From assembly GCF_002573715.1 (NCBI RefSeq), contig NZ_PDHM01000018.1, forward strand, positions 208,000 through 271,999: a stretch of 64,000 nt of DNA. The letters run 5' to 3'. The stretch comes from Paenibacillus sp. EZ-K15 (GTDB lineage Bacteria > Bacillota > Bacilli > Paenibacillales > Paenibacillaceae). The notes below the pieces were generated by a model, which searched no databases, was not told the origin of the DNA, and worked only from the letters and a program-made list of their open reading frames with translations. Within the stretch, counting starts at the first letter, position 1, and every line of letters starts with the position of its first letter. Shown here piece by piece: positions 16,326-24,784 of the stretch. The position numbers were made by a program, and so were the translations under genes.

Positions 16326-16556
16326 TTAAGAAATGATATCAACGGTCACCCGTTTATCCATTTTAACCGCCGCCGATGTTACGACTGTACGCAATGATTT
16401 GGCGATACGCCCTTGTTTGCCTATGACCTTCCCGACATCGTCAGGATGCACGTACAGCTCATAGACAATCAAGTGCTCCTTCTCAACGGTTTTCACAGTC
16501 ACATCTTCTGGATGATCCACTAAAGCCTTAGCAATAACGCGAACTAATTCTTCCAT
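16326..16556 (-). CDS. khpA: KH-domain RNA-binding protein (YlqC/KhpA)
   Basis: 76 residues, one type II KH domain. The GxxG RNA-binding loop reads VIGKQGRIAK near residues 43-52, between the two helices, and ends in KRVTVDII. KhpA forms a heterodimer with KhpB/Jag in other Bacillota and affects cell size and sRNA or mRNA stability. It sits between rpsP and rimM as in B. subtilis, 21 bases after rpsP. Confidence 0.95.
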   Translation of the reverse strand: MEELVRVIAKALVDHPEDVTVKTVEKEHLIVYELYVHPDDVGKVIGKQGRIAKSLRTVVTSAAVKMDKRVTVDIIS

Positions 16557-16577
16557 AGATAACCCTCGCGATCAGTC

Positions 16578-16850
16578 TTATTTCTGATGCTTCAGCTCAT
16601 GAAACTTCTTCATTACGCCCGCTTTGCTAAGCAAGTTGCGAACCGTGTCAGATGCTTGCGCACCATTTTGAAGCCAGTTCAGTGCTTTCTCTTCATCGAT
16701 TTTAACTTCAGCCGGTTGAGCAACCGGATTGTAATAACCGATTTCCTCGATAAAACGGCCATCACGTGGGGAACGGGAATCAGAAACCACCACGCGGTAG
16801 AAAGGAGCCTTGTGAGCACCCATGCGTTTCAGACGAATACGTACTGCCAT
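16578..16850 (-). CDS. rpsP: 30S ribosomal protein S16
   Basis: 90 residues from ATG 16850, which has AAGGAGGTG in front; a longer in-frame start at 16871 lies on top of that site and is rejected. The start MAVRIRLKRMGAHKAPFYR and the motif VVSDSRSPRDGRFIEEIGYYNP are diagnostic. A primary-assembly protein of the 30S body. It lies between ffh and khpA, in the usual order. Confidence 0.98.
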   Translation of the reverse strand: MAVRIRLKRMGAHKAPFYRVVVSDSRSPRDGRFIEEIGYYNPVAQPAEVKIDEEKALNWLQNGAQASDTVRNLLSKAGVMKKFHELKHQK

Positions 16851-16898
16851 TTGAAAATTCACCTCCTTCAAAAAATGTCCATTCGATATGACCGAGAC

Positions 16899-18281
16899 TT
16901 AACGGAATGGAAACTTCATGCCTTTCCCGCCGGTCAAGCCTTTTAGCTGTTTCATCGCTTTGTTCTTACCGCCTTTAGGACCCATCATATCCGAGAACTG
17001 CTTCATCACGCGGCGCATTTCGTCAAACTGCTTGATGAGCCGGTTCACTTCAGCCAGCGAGGTTCCGCTGCCTGCCGCAATCCGTTTACGACGGTTGTGA
17101 TTGATGATGTCAGGCTGCTGCTTCTCCGCCGTTGTCATGGAGTGGACAATAGCCTCGATGCGTCCCATCTGCTTCTCATCAACCTTGAGATCCTTGGCTT
17201 GCTTCATCTTGCCCATGCCCGGAATCATATCCATCAGCTGATCCAGAGGACCGAGCTTCTTGACCTGATCCATCTGCTCCAGGAAATCCTCGAACGTAAA
17301 TTCGGCATTACGCATTTTACGTTCCATTTCCTTGGCCTTATCTGCATCAATGTTCGATTGTGCTTTCTCGATAAGAGACAGCATATCGCCCATTCCGAGA
17401 ATCCGCGATGCCATCCGTTCCGGATGGAACGGCTCAAGTGCATCAATCTTCTCGCCGAGTGCGGCGAATTTGATCGGACATCCGGTAACCGCCTTAACCG
17501 AGAGGGCGGCACCGCCTCGGGTATCACCGTCCAGCTTCGTGAGTACGACACCTGTCAGCGTCAATTGCTGGTTGAAGCTTTCCGCGACATTCACCGCATC
17601 CTGACCCGTCATCGCGTCAACGACAAGCAGGACTTCGTCAGGATTTACAACGCTGTGAATCTGCTTCAATTCTTCCATCAGCTCTTCATCGACATGAAGG
17701 CGACCGGCAGTATCGATAATGACATAATCGTGACCATTATCTTTGGCATGCTGGAGGCCTTGCTTCGCGATTTCGACCGGGCTTGTCTTGTCTCCCAGGG
17801 AGAACACCGGCACGTTGATCTGATCACCGAGTACTTCGAGCTGCTTGATCGCAGCAGGACGATAGATGTCGCCGGCAACGAGCAGCGGTCGGCTGTTCTG
17901 CTTCTGAAGCAGCTTAGCCAGCTTGCCCGAAGTCGTTGTCTTACCGGCACCTTGCAAACCGGCCATCATAATGACCGTTGGCGGCTTATTGCTCTTCGCC
18001 AGTTTGGCTTGGCTTCCTCCCATCAACTCCGTCAGCTCTTTATTAACGATGTCAATGATCACCATGCCGGGCGTAAAGCTGTCCATCACTTCCTTGCCGA
18101 TGGCCTTCTCTTTTACTTTGGATACGAAATCCTTAACCACTTTGAAGTTAACGTCGGCTTCGAGAAGCGCGAGTCGAACTTCACGCATGGCGGCTGTTAC
18201 ATCTTCTTCGGACACCTTGCCTTTACCACGAAGCTTGCTGAACACATTCTGTAGTCTGCTGGTCAATCCTTCAAACGCCAT
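16899..18281 (-). CDS. ffh: Signal recognition particle protein Ffh (SRP54)
   Basis: 460 residues from ATG 18281; a GTG nine bases upstream overlaps the GGAGG site. N domain helices, then the G domain with GLQGAGKTTTSGKLAK near residue 105, DTAGRL near 190 and TKLDGDTRGG near 245, then the Met-rich M domain (from about 300) that binds 4.5S/scRNA and signal peptides, with SGTSLAEVNRLIKQFDEMRR. It targets membrane and secreted proteins together with FtsY, which is also in this window. ylxM precedes it by 22 bases. Confidence 0.98.
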   Translation of the reverse strand: MAFEGLTSRLQNVFSKLRGKGKVSEEDVTAAMREVRLALLEADVNFKVVKDFVSKVKEKAIGKEVMDSFTPGMVIIDIVNKELTELMGGSQAKLAKSNKPPTVIMMAGLQGAGKTTTSGKLAKLLQKQNSRPLLVAGDIYRPAAIKQLEVLGDQINVPVFSLGDKTSPVEIAKQGLQHAKDNGHDYVIIDTAGRLHVDEELMEELKQIHSVVNPDEVLLVVDAMTGQDAVNVAESFNQQLTLTGVVLTKLDGDTRGGAALSVKAVTGCPIKFAALGEKIDALEPFHPERMASRILGMGDMLSLIEKAQSNIDADKAKEMERKMRNAEFTFEDFLEQMDQVKKLGPLDQLMDMIPGMGKMKQAKDLKVDEKQMGRIEAIVHSMTTAEKQQPDIINHNRRKRIAAGSGTSLAEVNRLIKQFDEMRRVMKQFSDMMGPKGGKNKAMKQLKGLTGGKGMKFPFR

Positions 18282-18302
18282 ATCCGCCACCTCCGTTCAT
18301 AC

Positions 18303-18659
18303 TTAATCCCATACTTTTAATCGTTCAACCATATCGGTCATTACATTCTTATCATGTTCACCCAGGTCGCTACTCTCCACCATTTCCCGAAACTTATTCA
18401 GCTCCCGGATGCGCGTCTCATGCTTGCTTAGGAGCCCCAACTTCTCTTCATAGGACTCGAGCACCTGCTCTGCACGCTTGATATGTTCATAGACGGCCTG
18501 ACGACTAATCTCAAATTCACCTGCGATTTCGCCAAGGGAAAAATCATCATGGAAATAATATTTCAAAAAGGTCTGCTGTTTCTCTGTCAGCAGCTGCTCA
18601 TAGAAATCGAACAGCAAATTGATCCGGTTCGTCTTCTCGAGCCGATTCTCCTGACTCAT
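18303..18659 (-). CDS. ylxM: YlxM family DNA-binding-like protein, SRP-associated
   Basis: 118 residues with a sigma-70 region 4-like helix-turn-helix (LTEKQQTFLKYYFHDDFSLG, then EIAGEFEISRQAVYEHIKRAE) and a C-terminal coiled helix. Members are always next to ffh and modulate SRP activity in streptococci; DNA binding has not been shown. ATG 18659 follows GAGGGGGGTG. First gene of the ffh-trmD transcript. Confidence 0.93.
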   Translation of the reverse strand: MSQENRLEKTNRINLLFDFYEQLLTEKQQTFLKYYFHDDFSLGEIAGEFEISRQAVYEHIKRAEQVLESYEEKLGLLSKHETRIRELNKFREMVESSDLGEHDKNVMTDMVERLKVWD

Positions 18660-18721
18660 TTAAGGGCACCCCCCTCGTCAAGGAAAAACACTTTACAGTT
18701 CGCTTAACGAACCTTATCATA

Positions 18722-18768
18722 CAAAAAACAAAGAAGGATGTCAAGCCATTTCCCTTGTCATCCTTCTT
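18722..18768 (-). terminator. Intrinsic terminator after the hemolysin III gene
   Basis: AAGAAGGATGACAAG pairs with CTTGACATCCTTCTT on the minus strand, followed by TGTTTTTTG. Confidence 0.85.
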
Positions 18769-18797
18769 CATGTGCAGGAAGCCTTCTTCCTGCCCGT

Positions 18798-19445
18798 TCA
18801 ACCGATAGGAAGAAGGTAAATCAGTATCGCAAAAAAGTGGAGAATCGAACCCGCCAGCACAAACAAATGCCAGATGGCATGATGGTAAGGAAAACCCCGC
18901 CATACATAGAATATGGTGCCCAGCGTGTACAGCACGCCCCCAATGGCAAGCAAATTCATGCCTTGCGGCGCTACAACCGCCGTTAACGGATTCCAGGCAA
19001 TGACGATCAGCCAGCCCATCGCAATGTAAAATATCGTGGAGAGGAACAGAAACTTCTTGACGAAGAATGCTTTAAATACGACACCGAACAGCGCAACGCC
19101 CCATACGATCCCGAAGAGACTCCAGCCCAGCGTTCCCCGGATGGCAACCAGCAGGAAAGGGGTATACGTCCCTGCGATAAACAAGTAAATGGAGGAGTGG
19201 TCCATAAACTCAAAGAAATCCTTAGCTTTCCCGTCTCTCAAGCCGTGTACGAGCGTTGAGCTCAAATACAGCAGGAGCATCGTCGATCCATAGATCGTAA
19301 AGCTAACCACATGCCAGGCAGTGCCCTTCAAACTTGAAAAAACAATCAGGAGCACCAGTGCTGCAACACTTAGTGCCGCTCCTATGCCATGTGTTATTGC
19401 ATTCGCTATCTCTTCTCTGCGTGGATAAGTGTAAGTATTGGCCAT
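18798..19445 (-). CDS. Hemolysin III / PAQR family membrane protein
   Basis: 215 residues from ATG 19445 (AAAGGA site); an upstream in-frame ATG lacks one. Seven membrane helices are visible. The metal-site residues of the PAQR family are present: EEIANAITHGIGA, SSTLVHGLR (Ser/His), MDHSSIYLFIAGTYTP (Asp-His-Ser), and HHAIWHLFVLAGSILHFF near the end. Named after B. cereus hemolysin III, but haemolysis is doubtful for most members and a role in membrane lipid homeostasis is more likely. Single gene with its own terminator. Confidence 0.9.
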   Translation of the reverse strand: MANTYTYPRREEIANAITHGIGAALSVAALVLLIVFSSLKGTAWHVVSFTIYGSTMLLLYLSSTLVHGLRDGKAKDFFEFMDHSSIYLFIAGTYTPFLLVAIRGTLGWSLFGIVWGVALFGVVFKAFFVKKFLFLSTIFYIAMGWLIVIAWNPLTAVVAPQGMNLLAIGGVLYTLGTIFYVWRGFPYHHAIWHLFVLAGSILHFFAILIYLLPIG

Positions 19446-19523
19446 AACATGTATCCTTTCGCTTGAAATCTTATACTTCATTATACGCGCTGCGGGCATG
19501 CAAAATCAAAACCGCCCCCTATA

Positions 19524-20642
19524 TCAGCCCCTCTGCGATTGGAAGAATTGCTGGATGGCGCTGACGATTTGGCGGGACGCGGTCCCGTCACCAAACGGAT
19601 TATGGGCTCTTGCCATGCTGTGGTACGCTTCCTTATCCGTCAGCAGCTGCTCTATTCCTGCCTGAACCGCTTCACACTCCGTACCAACGCATTTTAGGGT
19701 ACCGGCCGTGACTCCTTCCGGGCGTTCGGTTTTATCCCTCAGCACCAGAACCGGCTTCCCCAGGGACGGCGCTTCCTCCTGTATGCCGCCGGAGTCCGTC
19801 AAGATCAGATAGGAACGCTGCATAATATGATGGAGATCAACGACATCGAGCGGTTCGGTCAAGTGGATTCGCTCGTGCCCCTCAAGCTCTTGCGCGACCG
19901 CCTCCTGCAGCACAGGGTTCGGATGAACCGGATATATCACATCAATGTCAGGGTGCTTCTGGATCACCCGCTTCACTGCCTCAAACACCCCTTTCATCGG
20001 TTCTCCCCAATTTTCCCGCCGATGCATCGTCATCAATATGAGTCGGCTATCTTTCCGTAACTTGTTCTGTATCGGATGCTCAAAAGGTGCCTGGAGCGTC
20101 CACTTCATCGCATCGATTCCCGTGTTTCCCGTTACATACACATGAGCCGAACGATTCTCGGCTTTGAGATTTGCTGCGGACAGCGCCGTCGGGGCAAAGT
20201 GCATATCAGTCACTCTGCCGATCCACTCGCGATTCATCTCCTCTGGAAACGGTGCGTATTTGTCATACGTCCGCAGCCCTGCTTCCACATGTCCCACCGG
20301 AACCTTTGCGTAATAAGCTGCCAATGCACCAATAAATGCAGTCGTCGTATCTCCGTGGACATGCACGAGATCATATTGATTTGCTTGAAATATTTCCTCC
20401 ATCCCTTTTAACAGGTCAGCGCTCAGACTGTACAGAGACTGCCCTTCCTTCATGATATTCAGATCCATTTGCGTCTTTATTTCAAAAAAGCGAAGCACCT
20501 GATCCAGCATTTCCCGATGCTGGGCGGTTACACATACGATGGGAGTCAACCCCGGGGTTAACTCCAATTCCTTGATCAAAGGCGCCATTTTAATCGCTTC
20601 CGGACGCGTGCCTAATATCACAAGAAGGTTTTTCTGATTCAC
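19524..20642 (-). CDS. wecB: UDP-N-acetylglucosamine 2-epimerase (non-hydrolysing)
   Basis: 372-residue GT-B fold enzyme that interconverts UDP-GlcNAc and UDP-ManNAc, the precursor for teichoic-acid linkage units and for surface polysaccharides. Diagnostic segments: LGTRPEAIKMAPLI at the start, HVHGDTTTAFIGALAAYY, GHVEAGLRTYDKYAPFPEE, and DSGGIQEEAPSLGKPVLVLR with TERPEG near the end. GTG 20642 follows GGGGAG. It is divergent from the glycosyltransferase cluster starting at 20846, so the two may share a 200-base control region. B. subtilis uses the name mnaA. Confidence 0.96.
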   Translation of the reverse strand: MNQKNLLVILGTRPEAIKMAPLIKELELTPGLTPIVCVTAQHREMLDQVLRFFEIKTQMDLNIMKEGQSLYSLSADLLKGMEEIFQANQYDLVHVHGDTTTAFIGALAAYYAKVPVGHVEAGLRTYDKYAPFPEEMNREWIGRVTDMHFAPTALSAANLKAENRSAHVYVTGNTGIDAMKWTLQAPFEHPIQNKLRKDSRLILMTMHRRENWGEPMKGVFEAVKRVIQKHPDIDVIYPVHPNPVLQEAVAQELEGHERIHLTEPLDVVDLHHIMQRSYLILTDSGGIQEEAPSLGKPVLVLRDKTERPEGVTAGTLKCVGTECEAVQAGIEQLLTDKEAYHSMARAHNPFGDGTASRQIVSAIQQFFQSQRG

Positions 20643-20807
20643 GAACCTTCACTCCCCTCGTTTATATGAAAAGATAAGTCTGAAAGGTCATATCTTAAGC
20701 ATTATATGGAAAGTTGATAGATTCGTTCAGGTCATAGAGAAGCTTGTAGAAATCAACCATTTTTCAGTCATTCGGCTCATTCGTCCAATTCTATGAAGCT
20801 AGCAACG

Positions 20808-20816
20808 CATATATTA
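20808..20816 (+). promoter_or_regulatory. Possible sporulation-type -10 element for the glycosyltransferase cluster
   Basis: CATATATTA fits the CATAnnnTA pattern of mother-cell sigma factors (sigma-E/sigma-K). No clear -35 partner could be assigned, and the AT-rich context makes chance matches common. Confidence 0.25.
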
Positions 20817-20845
20817 TCCCGAAAATAAAGAAAGGAGGAAACCTC

Positions 20846-21874
20846 TTGGCTGTTATCATTTATCCGAGAACGATGAACTGGTCGTATATGAAACAGAGAC
20901 CGCAGCAGCTTATGGCTCAATTGGGCGCGCTTGGTCATCAGGTTTTCTTCGAAAACCTGGCACCGCTGGATAAGGAGTTCAAAGAAATTGAACCGAATGT
21001 GTTCCTATTCACCGATACCAAAACGTTTCTGCACAAAAAGCTGCCTGCGCTTCGCAAAGAACATCCCATAGTCGTCTGGACGACCTGGTCTAAACTTCGA
21101 ACGCGCATTTCCACTCTCTTCAAACCGGACATTACGATCTACGACTGCTGTGACGAATTCCCGCATTGGGCTAAATACGAACCCAAAATGATTGAAGAGG
21201 CGGACCATGTCGTGTGTACCGCAGAGGTGATTCACACCCGATTGTCCTTGGCGTATCCGGATAAACCGCTTACCCTGATCCCCAATGGCGCCGACTCTTC
21301 ATTTTTTCATATTCCATTCAGTGAAAGACCCGCCGATCTGCCTCCGGGTCCTGTTGTGGCTTATATCGGCGCCTGGGCGTATTGGGTAGATCATGAGCTG
21401 TTTGCTAAGGCGGCCCTTCGTTTTCCAAACGTCCATTTCGTTTCCATTGGAGCTCCTTACGGCAGCTCCGGCGATTATTCGAAGCTTTCCAATGTGCATA
21501 TACTCGGTGAAAAGCCGCACCAGGAGCTCAAGCGTTATCTTACTCATATTGATGTGGCATTAATCCCATTCCAATACCATCCGATTACGCTGGCAACCAA
21601 TCCAGTCAAAGCATACGAGTATCTGGCTTCAGGTGTTCGCGTACTGTCAACGGCTCTGCCGGAATGCATTGCCATGGAGCCGCATGTTACCACAGCGACA
21701 ACCCATGATGATTTTTTGGGCAAGCTGTCCTCCATGCTCCATCACCTGGACGCAGCAGAGCATAAACTAGCCCGCATTGCCTACGCCAGAGAGAATCGCT
21801 GGGTTGAACGCGGATTGAAAGCCGATCAAGTGATCCGGCAGGCCATCCTGGACAAAGGCATGAGCACCCATTGA
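20846..21874 (+). CDS. GT-B fold glycosyltransferase (GT4-like)
   Basis: 342 residues from TTG 20846 after AAAGGAGG. The N-terminal half has a DYD-type acceptor domain (YDCCDEFPHWAKYEPKM); the C-terminal half has the nucleotide-sugar site LTLIPNGADSSFF, then VVAYIGAWAYWVD and NPVKAYEYLASGVRVLST, the E-x7-E-like region of GT4 enzymes. Start MAVIIYPRTMNWSYMKQRPQQ is typical of the Paenibacillus/Bacillus enzymes with the RPQQ motif. It transfers a sugar to an unknown acceptor. The next gene overlaps its stop by four bases (TTGA), so the two are coupled. Confidence 0.88.
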   Translation: MAVIIYPRTMNWSYMKQRPQQLMAQLGALGHQVFFENLAPLDKEFKEIEPNVFLFTDTKTFLHKKLPALRKEHPIVVWTTWSKLRTRISTLFKPDITIYDCCDEFPHWAKYEPKMIEEADHVVCTAEVIHTRLSLAYPDKPLTLIPNGADSSFFHIPFSERPADLPPGPVVAYIGAWAYWVDHELFAKAALRFPNVHFVSIGAPYGSSGDYSKLSNVHILGEKPHQELKRYLTHIDVALIPFQYHPITLATNPVKAYEYLASGVRVLSTALPECIAMEPHVTTATTHDDFLGKLSSMLHHLDAAEHKLARIAYARENRWVERGLKADQVIRQAILDKGMSTH

Positions 21875-23046
21875 AACCCTATACCATACTCCGTACGCAG
21901 CCATTCGGCTACGGAGCCACCGATACGTCAGCCTATCGTGAACAAATCATTCAGGAAGTCAAACAAATAGACCGTGAGTGGATTCTATGGGGCGGTACCT
22001 TGTCTTTTTCCCATAAAAGCGCACAGACTTCCATTCCGATGCCACCCCCTATTCCAGATCATGTTGTCTGTGTATGCATGAACGGTGCCCCGCTGTATTG
22101 GAGAAAATCCTGGCTGCTTGCTTCTCTTACCTACTGGAATAACAGGCTTCCGGCTGCCAAATTTCTGCCTTACGATCTGCTGCCCGAAGACCCAAGCCTT
22201 ACTATGCATCTGGACCCAACGCAAAATCCTCCGTATCAAAAGGATCTGGAGTATATTCTCCCTATTCTGTTGTCTGCAACAAGAATGCGAGAGAATACCA
22301 CCAGCTCCAAAGGGACTTTATCCCCTGTAATTCCTCCGCAACCTGTCGTCTCCATTCTGATGAGCATTCACAATATGAAGGACACTTTAGGCTGGAGCAT
22401 CCGTTCCGTGTTGGCACAATCAAGCGATAACTGGGAGCTGCTAATAGGTGATGACGGCTCTGAAGACGATAGTCTGGAGGAAGCCTGCGCTTATCTTGAC
22501 AGCAGAATTCGGGTTCTGTCTCAATCGCGTAACCGCGGAAAGGCGATCATGATGAATCGGCTGCTTTTTGAAGCAAAGGGTCAATATATTCTGGAATTGG
22601 ATGGCGATGACTGGCTGGCTCCCGATGCGGCCGCACTCTTGTCCGAAGCGCTTGACAACAATCCGGACAGCAGGATGGCCACGGGCCGGTATGGATGCTG
22701 GGAACGCACCCGGCAGCTCGGTCCTCTATGGAGAAGAAACGTTGATTCGGGCAAGCTTTATTCGGCGTGGTCTACTTCCTTAAATCGAACGAAACTACAC
22801 GGCCACCCGCTCGTTCCCCGTATGTATCGAAAGTCATCCCTAATCGCCATTGGCGGCTGGTGGAATCGGGAGGATCGCCTCGGACGTATCTTCGAAGATA
22901 TCGATATCACTTCCAGGCTTCTTAAGCACAGCTCACCAGTTCAGGTCGATGCTATCTTGTATCATCGCGTCATTTATGGCAGCAGTACCAGCCAACGTAA
23001 CCGCAGCCTCTTTGAAGCCTGGTATCAGCAAACACACAAGAGCTAG
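21871..23046 (+). CDS. Glycosyltransferase family 2 protein with an unassigned N-terminal domain
   Basis: 391 residues from TTG 21871, four bases inside the preceding gene. Residues of about 160-380 form a GT-A domain: VVSILMSIHNMKDTLGWSIR, LLIGDDGSEDDS (nucleotide site), LELDGDDWLAPDA (metal-binding DxD), and IFEDIDITSRLL (the catalytic ED pair). The first 155 residues do not match a family I know; they contain DHVVCVCMNGAPLYWRKSW and may bind the acceptor. No membrane helix is seen, so the protein is cytoplasmic. It acts presumably on the same glycan as its neighbours. Confidence 0.85.
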   Translation: MKPYTILRTQPFGYGATDTSAYREQIIQEVKQIDREWILWGGTLSFSHKSAQTSIPMPPPIPDHVVCVCMNGAPLYWRKSWLLASLTYWNNRLPAAKFLPYDLLPEDPSLTMHLDPTQNPPYQKDLEYILPILLSATRMRENTTSSKGTLSPVIPPQPVVSILMSIHNMKDTLGWSIRSVLAQSSDNWELLIGDDGSEDDSLEEACAYLDSRIRVLSQSRNRGKAIMMNRLLFEAKGQYILELDGDDWLAPDAAALLSEALDNNPDSRMATGRYGCWERTRQLGPLWRRNVDSGKLYSAWSTSLNRTKLHGHPLVPRMYRKSSLIAIGGWWNREDRLGRIFEDIDITSRLLKHSSPVQVDAILYHRVIYGSSTSQRNRSLFEAWYQQTHKS

Positions 23047-23075
23047 ACAGCGCTTGAAAAGGAGGTGATACGTAC

Positions 23076-24086
23076 ATGCATATTGCCGCTTCCGGGTACT
23101 ATGGAATGGGAAACTTCGGTGATGATTTATTTCTCCACACCCTTCGCCAATTATTCCACGATCATCACGTCTATCCCTGGAACTCCCGATTGGATCCCCA
23201 TCAGACTGATGCCTTCATCATCGGTGGTGGAGATTTAATTACACCTTACTCATTCAGTCCCTATTACTTCCCGCCTCAGCTCGTAGGACAGCCCACTTGG
23301 GTCTATGGTGTCGGCATTGTGGATGCCTACCCCGAACACACCTGGCCTGAAGAGCAGGTATCCGCCTATCGGAATATCATCTCCAAGGCAAACCGTGCGG
23401 TGTTCCGGGATGAACGATCGTCAGCCATCGCCAAGCGGGCAGGCTTCCACCGAAATGTCGAAACAGCCCCTGACATGGTATTCGGCTATCGTCAGCCCGA
23501 TATCCCGGTGAAACGTTTCTCTAAACGTCCAACGATTGGCGTCGTTGTATTTTCCTATGAATCATTTCCGATGGACAACATGACCAAACTGCTGGCACAT
23601 TTTATCGCCAAAGGCTATCATGCCGTCCTTATCCCGGTCATTCATCATCCGGGCAACGCGTACTCCGATTACGACACATGTCTGCAATTGCAGCAAAAGG
23701 TAAAGGAGTCTACACCCGCTGCTTCCATTGAGACGCTGCCGTTTCTCATGGATATTGAGCTCACTTATCGTTTCATTCAATCTGTCGACTATTTGATATC
23801 CTTCAAGCTTCACCCGTCGCTAGCCGCTTTACGTGGCGGCAAGCCTGTACTGGCGCTTAGCACCATGAGCAAAGTGCATAGCCTGCTGAGCTCTTTTCAA
23901 CTCGGTCAGTACTTTACGGATTATCGTCTACCACTAGATGTTCTGATCGATAAAACCGAAACCTTCCTTAAATACGGCCCTGGTCATGTACAGCAAATTA
24001 TGCCCATGATCCGCGCGGCGGAGGAAGAAAGCACTGCTTCGCTTCTGGATTTAAAGAAGCATATCGAAGAGCACAACCGTTGGTAA
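23076..24086 (+). CDS. Polysaccharide pyruvyl transferase family protein (CsaB-like)
   Basis: 336 residues from ATG 23076 after AAAAGGAGGTG. Start IAASGYYGMGNFGDDLFL is the conserved GYYGxxNxGD motif of the family; further marks are AFIIGGGDLITP, VYGVGIV, ANRAVFRDERSSAIAKRAG and LISFKLHPSLAALRGGKPVLAL. Family members such as CsaB add ketal-linked pyruvate to cell-wall or exosporium sugars from phosphoenolpyruvate. It is the third gene of the cluster. The glycan modified is unknown; a spore-surface polymer is inferred from the small genes that follow. Confidence 0.88.
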   Translation: MHIAASGYYGMGNFGDDLFLHTLRQLFHDHHVYPWNSRLDPHQTDAFIIGGGDLITPYSFSPYYFPPQLVGQPTWVYGVGIVDAYPEHTWPEEQVSAYRNIISKANRAVFRDERSSAIAKRAGFHRNVETAPDMVFGYRQPDIPVKRFSKRPTIGVVVFSYESFPMDNMTKLLAHFIAKGYHAVLIPVIHHPGNAYSDYDTCLQLQQKVKESTPAASIETLPFLMDIELTYRFIQSVDYLISFKLHPSLAALRGGKPVLALSTMSKVHSLLSSFQLGQYFTDYRLPLDVLIDKTETFLKYGPGHVQQIMPMIRAAEEESTASLLDLKKHIEEHNRW

Positions 24087-24105
24087 TACAGAAAGGAGAA
24101 TGACT

Positions 24106-24426
24106 ATGTGTTGCTTCCTGTTCTGCAGAAGACTTGCAAGGCGAGTCCAGATGTTAACACGGCAGGTCGAGCTTCTAAGCCAGGAAACCAGTCAATTAAC
24201 CGAACGGGTAGGGTCATTGGAAAGTCAGGTCCTCACCGGTTTAACGATTAATCCGGAGCTGACTCAATTTTTCGAAGTCCGTACCGGCCAACAAGTCCGG
24301 GTCAGCACAACGTTTGTCACGTTGGAAGGGGTCGTTTTGGCTACTGCTGAAGATGGTGTTCAGCTCCGTGAGGCATCTGGTGACCTTGTGCTGATTCCAT
24401 TCGCTAATATTACTTCCGTTCAGTAA
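24106..24426 (+). CDS. Small protein with DUF2642-like C-terminal beta-barrel domain
   Basis: 106 residues from ATG 24106, seven bases after AAAGGAG (ATG 24100 is too close). The N-terminus MCCFLFCRRLARR is Cys-rich and basic, followed by a coiled coil (about residues 12-45, VQMLTRQVELLSQETSQLTE) and a beta-rich domain of about 60 residues: VRTGQQVRVSTTFVTLEGVV, then LVLIPFANITSV. The last part resembles the small DUF2642-type barrel often carried by Bacillota spore-coat proteins. The next gene encodes a similar barrel alone. Confidence 0.65.
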   Translation: MCCFLFCRRLARRVQMLTRQVELLSQETSQLTERVGSLESQVLTGLTINPELTQFFEVRTGQQVRVSTTFVTLEGVVLATAEDGVQLREASGDLVLIPFANITSVQ

Positions 24427-24488
24427 TTCCTACGAATGATGCTGGATATCAGCTTCAAACTTTCATTACGGCAAGGAGGTTAACCGAT

Positions 24489-24692
24489 ATGCGCTACGTG
24501 GATTGGCTGCAGGGATTTATCGGCTCGGAAACCGAAGTAACGGTGTCGGGAGATGTGATCATTGGCACGCTGACCAAAGTGGGCGAAGGAACCATCACCT
24601 TAAAAGTACCGCCCATCATCTATGGTCCTCCTACAGATACGGCCATCATCCCGCTTCGTTCAATTGAATTCGTTCGGATCGTCTCTTCATAA
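24489..24692 (+). CDS. Small DUF2642-like protein
   Basis: 67 residues from ATG 24489 after AAGGAGG. A single beta-rich domain: IGSETEVTVSGDVIIGTLTK, GTITLKVPPIIYGPP, AIIPLRSIEFVRIVSS. The pattern (barrel opening, short hydrophobic strands, final IPLxxI) is like the C-terminal half of the previous protein, which suggests an old duplication. Last gene of the plus-strand glycan cluster, followed by a bidirectional hairpin. Spore-coat association is inferred. Confidence 0.6.
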   Translation: MRYVDWLQGFIGSETEVTVSGDVIIGTLTKVGEGTITLKVPPIIYGPPTDTAIIPLRSIEFVRIVSS

Positions 24693-24725
24693 AAAGCATG
24701 TGCCCGTAGATCGAGCCGAACATGA

Positions 24726-24758
24726 AGAAGGACCGAAAGTAAATCTTTCGGTCCTTCT
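24726..24758. terminator. Bidirectional hairpin between the glycan cluster and ftsY
   Basis: AGAAGGACCGAAAG and CTTTCGGTCCTTCT form a 14-bp perfect stem with a five-base loop. T-runs are weak on both sides. Confidence 0.7.
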
Positions 24759-24784
24759 GTATACATATTTGATTAGACCAGTGT

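Noticed and set aside
17097..18254. 385-codon plus-strand frame opposite ffh
   Set aside because: Antisense to an unmistakable Ffh coding sequence; composition is His/Arg/Leu-rich and no ribosome site is present.
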